Of a stretch of DNA of 64,000 nt, positions 61,596-64,000 are shown in pieces; within the stretch, counting starts at the first letter, position 1; each line of letters opens with the position of its first letter. The DNA is taken from assembly GCA_024762925.1 (NCBI GenBank), contig JANTGM010000005.1:1-64000 (forward strand), read 5' to 3'. A program made the position numbers and the translations under genes. The notes beneath the pieces were generated by a model. That model saw nothing but the letters and a program-made list of their open reading frames with translations, searched no databases and was not told the DNA's origin. This DNA is from Kofleriaceae bacterium. Lineage in GTDB: Bacteria; Myxococcota_A; Polyangia; Haliangiales; Haliangiaceae.

Positions 61596-61646
61596 CAGAG
61601 TCCGTACATGGCACCAGAACAACTCGCAGGCATGTGGGGTGACTAG
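61596..61646 (+). pseudogene. Possible Ser/Thr kinase fragment (activation segment)
   Basis: A short open stretch encodes QSPYMAPEQLAGMWGD, which matches the kinase activation-segment end (G-S/T-P-x-Y-M-x-P-E-Q). Upstream codons do not read as a kinase. It is too short to be certain. Confidence 0.3.
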
Positions 61647-61654
61647 GGGCCCTG

Positions 61655-61839
61655 GACGAAGCATAGAAATTAGCATTGTCGAGATTTTCGAGAAGGCCCC
61701 TCTCGCCAACCAGATCATTTTGGGCTTCATGGTCTTGATGTCGGTTTGGGTTGTCTTTGTCGCTAGGCGAGGAGTCCAGACTCAACGACCTTGCATACAG
61801 GACTTTTCTGTAGCAGCCGTGATGGCTTCGTTGACCTGA
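61655..61839 (+). pseudogene. Possible ExbB/TolQ N-terminal fragment
   Basis: The frame encodes SIVEIFEKAPLANQIILGF followed by MVLMSVWVVFVARR, which resembles the first membrane segment of ExbB/TolQ/MotA-type proton-channel proteins. It then breaks off at a stop at 61837. Such channel proteins energise TonB-like proteins, so a remnant just downstream of the AgmX-like gene is suggestive. Confidence 0.4.
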
Positions 61840-62144
61840 CGCTTGTCCAGATAGTCGCGAAGCATCCGCACGTATGAGTATGACTCGAGACGCCTTGAAG
61901 TAGACGAGGAATCGCTCGATAGACGTTGGCGACTTCGACATTGTTGACTCGGTAAACCGCTCTCTTGAGAGCGAGAGAGCTCGAACCTTCGCAAATGTCT
62001 TGGTGCGCTAGCAGCCATCGCCTCCATTGCTCCCTTCGTTGGGCTGCTCGTGCCAAACGTTCCTGGTCGTGCTCTTTCTGCAGTTCCTGGATGTGGCGTA
62101 TCGATCTGCGCAGGCCGCGCTATCTCCTGGGGAGAAAGAACGGG

Positions 62145-62325
62145 CCAGCGGTCCAAGGGGGGAAGAGGAGGGGAGCGGACCGCTGCCCGTCTGCGAGTTG
62201 GGACGTTGCGAAAACTTGGCCGCGTTCTGAGGAAGGGGGAGGCGGAAAGAGGGGGTGGCCGAATGGTTGACTTGGGGGGGCAGGCCCGAGGGGGAAGAGG
62301 AGGGGGAGGTTTTGGACCTGCACCT
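62145..62325 (+). repeat. Purine-rich G-run tract
   Basis: The plus strand carries many runs of three to six G in short succession, including GGGGGAAGAGGAGGGG and a later GGGGGGGCAGG-like stretch. The tract could form G-quadruplex or triplex structures. It does not code for a convincing protein. Confidence 0.6.
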
Positions 62326-62473
62326 CCCTGAGCACCCACATCTGCCGACATCGCAAAGAAAGTTCAGAAAGATCCGCGAGTATTCTCTAACATGCTAAAA
62401 TTGCTTGGTAGATCGCCCGGGAAATCATCGCAGCATACCCAGGTTCGCGCTTCTCCCCTCACAATGAGTCGAC

Positions 62474-62707
62474 TTGCAGCGCGTGGCTCTGGAACGGATG
62501 AACCGGGAGCGGACACATCTTCCGAAACATGTGGGGCTGCTGATCTTTCGCACGATTGGCAAGCTGGCCGGATTGCGTGCGAGCATCGAGTCACGTGGAC
62601 TTGGGAAGTTGGTCGAAACAGCTTCGGATGTACGTGATCACGCGGCATTTCGAGAGCATGGTTTTGCGGCCATGGGCATCACCGAGGAATACGTAAGTGG
62701 AGAGTAG
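62474..62707 (+). pseudogene. Possible M28-type peptidase C-terminal fragment
   Basis: A 77-residue frame ends in DVRDHAAFREHGFAAMGITE, like the C-terminal metal-binding region of M28 aminopeptidases (a DH.PF...G.PA.G.T pattern). The upstream two thirds of such an enzyme are absent. It may be a remnant or a chance frame. Confidence 0.35.
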
Positions 62708-62852
62708 CGACACGTCCGAAACGGTGGATGTAGGATACTTGGCAAGTTCGACAACGTCTCACCGCTCATCTGAGCGACTTGGCAACCCCTAGCATGCGGC
62801 GAGTTGCGGATAGGGTCGCGCGGCTCGCAGATATCACGTAGCTTTGCAGCAT

Positions 62853-63800
62853 ATGGTTCTGCTGCTTCGGGTTTTCTGCGTCGCCATCGTCTTGGGCGCT
62901 GTTGCACCAACATCTTGGGCTGATACAGCGCGGGAGCGAGCCGGCAAGCACGTCATCGATGGAGACCAACTCAAGGTGGAAGCGGAGGAGGCCAAGGATG
63001 ATGGCAATACCACCAAAGCGCTTCGGCTGTTTCAAGCCGCTGCTGATGAGTACCAGGCCGCGTATGACTTGGTTCCACACCCGCTCATGCTCTACAACCT
63101 CGCGCAGGTTTCACGGCTGGCGGGAAAGCAGCAAGCAGCCTTCGACTTCTACACGGAGTTTCTCAAATCCAAGCCCACTGGGGAGGCTGCCAACTTTGCG
63201 CGGACCTATGTGCGGATTCTCGAGCGCAGTCTCGCCCGAAGTCGTCAGCGCAATGGCGATGACGATGACGACGACGATCTGGGGGACGACGATGATGATG
63301 ACGACGATGATGATGACGACGATCTCGGGGACGACGATGATGACGACGACGATCTCGGGGACGACGATGATGACGACGACGATCTCGGGGACGACGATGA
63401 CACTGGCGCGGCAAGCGGTAAGCAGGAAGCGGGCAAAGGCCTTCGCTATGGCGGGCTTGGGTTGGCTGCGGCGGGCCTGGTTTCGATCGCGGTCGGGGTG
63501 AAATTCGGACTGGATGCGCAGGACATTTCTAGCTGTCTCACGAACTACCCGGCAGGTTGCGATACCAACTTTCCCGCAGATCAGTGGACCGACGAAGCAC
63601 TGTTGCTCGAAAGCAAGGGGGAACGCGCTTCCCAAAAGATGGTGATTTTCACAAGCGTTGGTGCGGTGGCAGTCGTTGTGGGCGGGGTTCTCTATTACAT
63701 CGGAAGCAGCAAAGCTGACACGGTCGAGACTCCGGCAATCTCCGTGGCACCCACGGTGAGTTCGCATTCCGTCGGGCTTGGCTTTAGCGGCCGATTCTAG
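62853..63800 (+). CDS. Periplasmic TPR-like protein with poly-Asp repeats
   Basis: The 315-residue product has a signal peptide (VLLLRVFCVAIVLGAVAP, cleavage near SWA-DT), a TPR-like helical domain (AKDDGNTTKALRLFQAAADEY, then LMLYNLAQVSRLAGKQQAAF) and a spacer of Asp runs separated by Leu-Gly. Two C-terminal hydrophobic segments follow (GLGLAAAGLVSIAVGVKFGL and MVIFTSVGAVAVVVGGVLYYI), and the end ...GLGFSGRF resembles an outer-membrane-type terminus. The family of TPR proteins with a C-terminal membrane region is common in Myxococcota. The Asp block may bind calcium. The ATG at 62853 was preferred to the TTG at 62844. Confidence 0.8.
   Translation: MVLLLRVFCVAIVLGAVAPTSWADTARERAGKHVIDGDQLKVEAEEAKDDGNTTKALRLFQAAADEYQAAYDLVPHPLMLYNLAQVSRLAGKQQAAFDFYTEFLKSKPTGEAANFARTYVRILERSLARSRQRNGDDDDDDDLGDDDDDDDDDDDDDLGDDDDDDDDLGDDDDDDDDLGDDDDTGAASGKQEAGKGLRYGGLGLAAAGLVSIAVGVKFGLDAQDISSCLTNYPAGCDTNFPADQWTDEALLLESKGERASQKMVIFTSVGAVAVVVGGVLYYIGSSKADTVETPAISVAPTVSSHSVGLGFSGRF
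63258..63405 (+). repeat. Poly-Asp minisatellite with 30-bp unit
   Basis: Two perfect 30-base copies lie at 63327-63356 and 63357-63386, flanked by a longer variant copy before and a partial one after. Each encodes GDDDDDDDDL. Slippage can change the copy number in frame. Confidence 0.88.
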
Positions 63801-63808
63801 CGGTCGGC

Positions 63809-64000
63809 CTATAGATTCTCATACTCGCGAATCCACTGCTCGTAGCGGGCCTGCTGAAGTTGGCTGCGCTCAGGGTCCACGGCGAGCTCCCAGAGTTCTT
63901 CCGGTGCATGGCCTGTGGTCGCCTTGAGTTCTCTTAGTCGACCACGCCTTGCTATCGTCACCGCAACCGTCTCCTCGGGGCGGAACTGGCTCATGAAGGC
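63809..64000 (-). CDS. C-terminal end of a PDZ-containing M61-like peptidase (runs off the edge)
   Basis: The frame is open to the right edge; the first visible ATG (63994) is probably internal. The visible 63 residues match the end of PDZ domains in M61 glycyl-aminopeptidases: ETVAVTIARRGRLRELKAT, then a WELAVDPERSQLQQARYEQW tail. The catalytic part would lie outside the window. The assignment rests on this short tail only. Confidence 0.55.
   Translation of the reverse strand, partial: AFMSQFRPEETVAVTIARRGRLRELKATTGHAPEELWELAVDPERSQLQQARYEQWIREYENL

Larger units (their letters stand above)
61352..62852. other. 1.5-kb stretch without an intact gene, probable gene debris
   Basis: No reading frame here looks like a complete gene. 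Three short pieces resemble parts of known proteins (entries below), and frames on the minus strand read as low-complexity sequence. A purine-rich G-run region fills 62145-62325. This pattern fits decayed duplicates or insertion of foreign fragments, in contrast to the tight packing elsewhere in the window. Confidence 0.55.

Noticed and set aside
61782-62351. 189-residue minus-strand frame in the decayed region
   Set aside because: Composition is Pro/Ser/Arg low complexity opposite the G-rich tract, with no domain.

Overview
The window reads as chromosomal DNA of a Myxococcota-like (former deltaproteobacterial) bacterium. The reasons are the many eukaryotic-type Ser/Thr kinases with C-terminal membrane anchors, an FHA-type sigma-54 activator, secreted lipoproteins with Asp-rich linkers, a protein ending in a MYXO-CTERM-like tail, an AgmX/GltJ-like zinc-ribbon/GYF/TonB protein, and a mevalonate route to isoprenoids. 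This assignment is inferred from gene content only. I saw no rRNA, tRNA, CRISPR array or intact insertion sequence.

Left part (1-31 kb). An FHA-sigma54 activator, a fused MoaD-MoaE molybdopterin synthase and an alkyltransferase-like DNA repair protein are followed by an AT-rich non-coding stretch (4.14-4.82 kb) with two perfect DnaA boxes. Next come a SprT-like metalloprotein and a phosphosignalling group (FHA membrane protein, PP2C phosphatase, Ser/Thr kinase). A minus-strand run nth - kamA-like - queG - rluA-type covers DNA repair and tRNA/rRNA modification. Housekeeping genes follow: glycolate-oxidase-like flavoprotein, A-type Fe-S protein, rhodanese-MoeB, kinase-PEGA, rny, iscS, thioesterase, SspB-like adaptor, folB/def, ribA/mrp, DUF3501 with rubrerythrin, and dacB opposite an oligopeptide-binding lipoprotein.

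Middle (31-46.4 kb). After rarA and a SleB-like hydrolase, twelve minus-strand genes run almost without gaps from 46,430 to 33,545. They are a TRAP transporter with its TPR lipoprotein (tatT-dctP-dctQ-dctM), a UbiA-family prenyltransferase, a secreted metzincin-like protein, then idi2, mvk, mvaD, phosphomevalonate kinase, mvaA and hpnC. Genes overlap by 1-14 bases at most junctions. This layout links a TPR-associated TRAP transporter to isoprenoid/squalene synthesis and is the most striking feature here. The TRAP binding protein has Trp where the carboxylate-binding Arg normally sits, and the TRAP large subunit carries an acidic YPDLED-repeat tail.

Right part (46.5-64 kb). An orphan peptide-type binding lipoprotein overlaps a membrane histidine kinase, which is followed by a response regulator-diguanylate cyclase: a probable solute sensor feeding c-di-GMP. 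Then come gpsA, an ABC exporter, an AraC-type regulator reduced to its DNA-binding domain beside a small coiled-coil gene, a Ser/Thr kinase coupled to a lipoprotein through a duplicated stop-start sequence, ttcA and the AgmX-like protein. A 1.5-kb stretch (61.35-62.85 kb) holds only apparent gene debris. The window ends with a poly-Asp TPR protein and the C-terminal end of a PDZ/M61-type peptidase gene that continues past the right edge.
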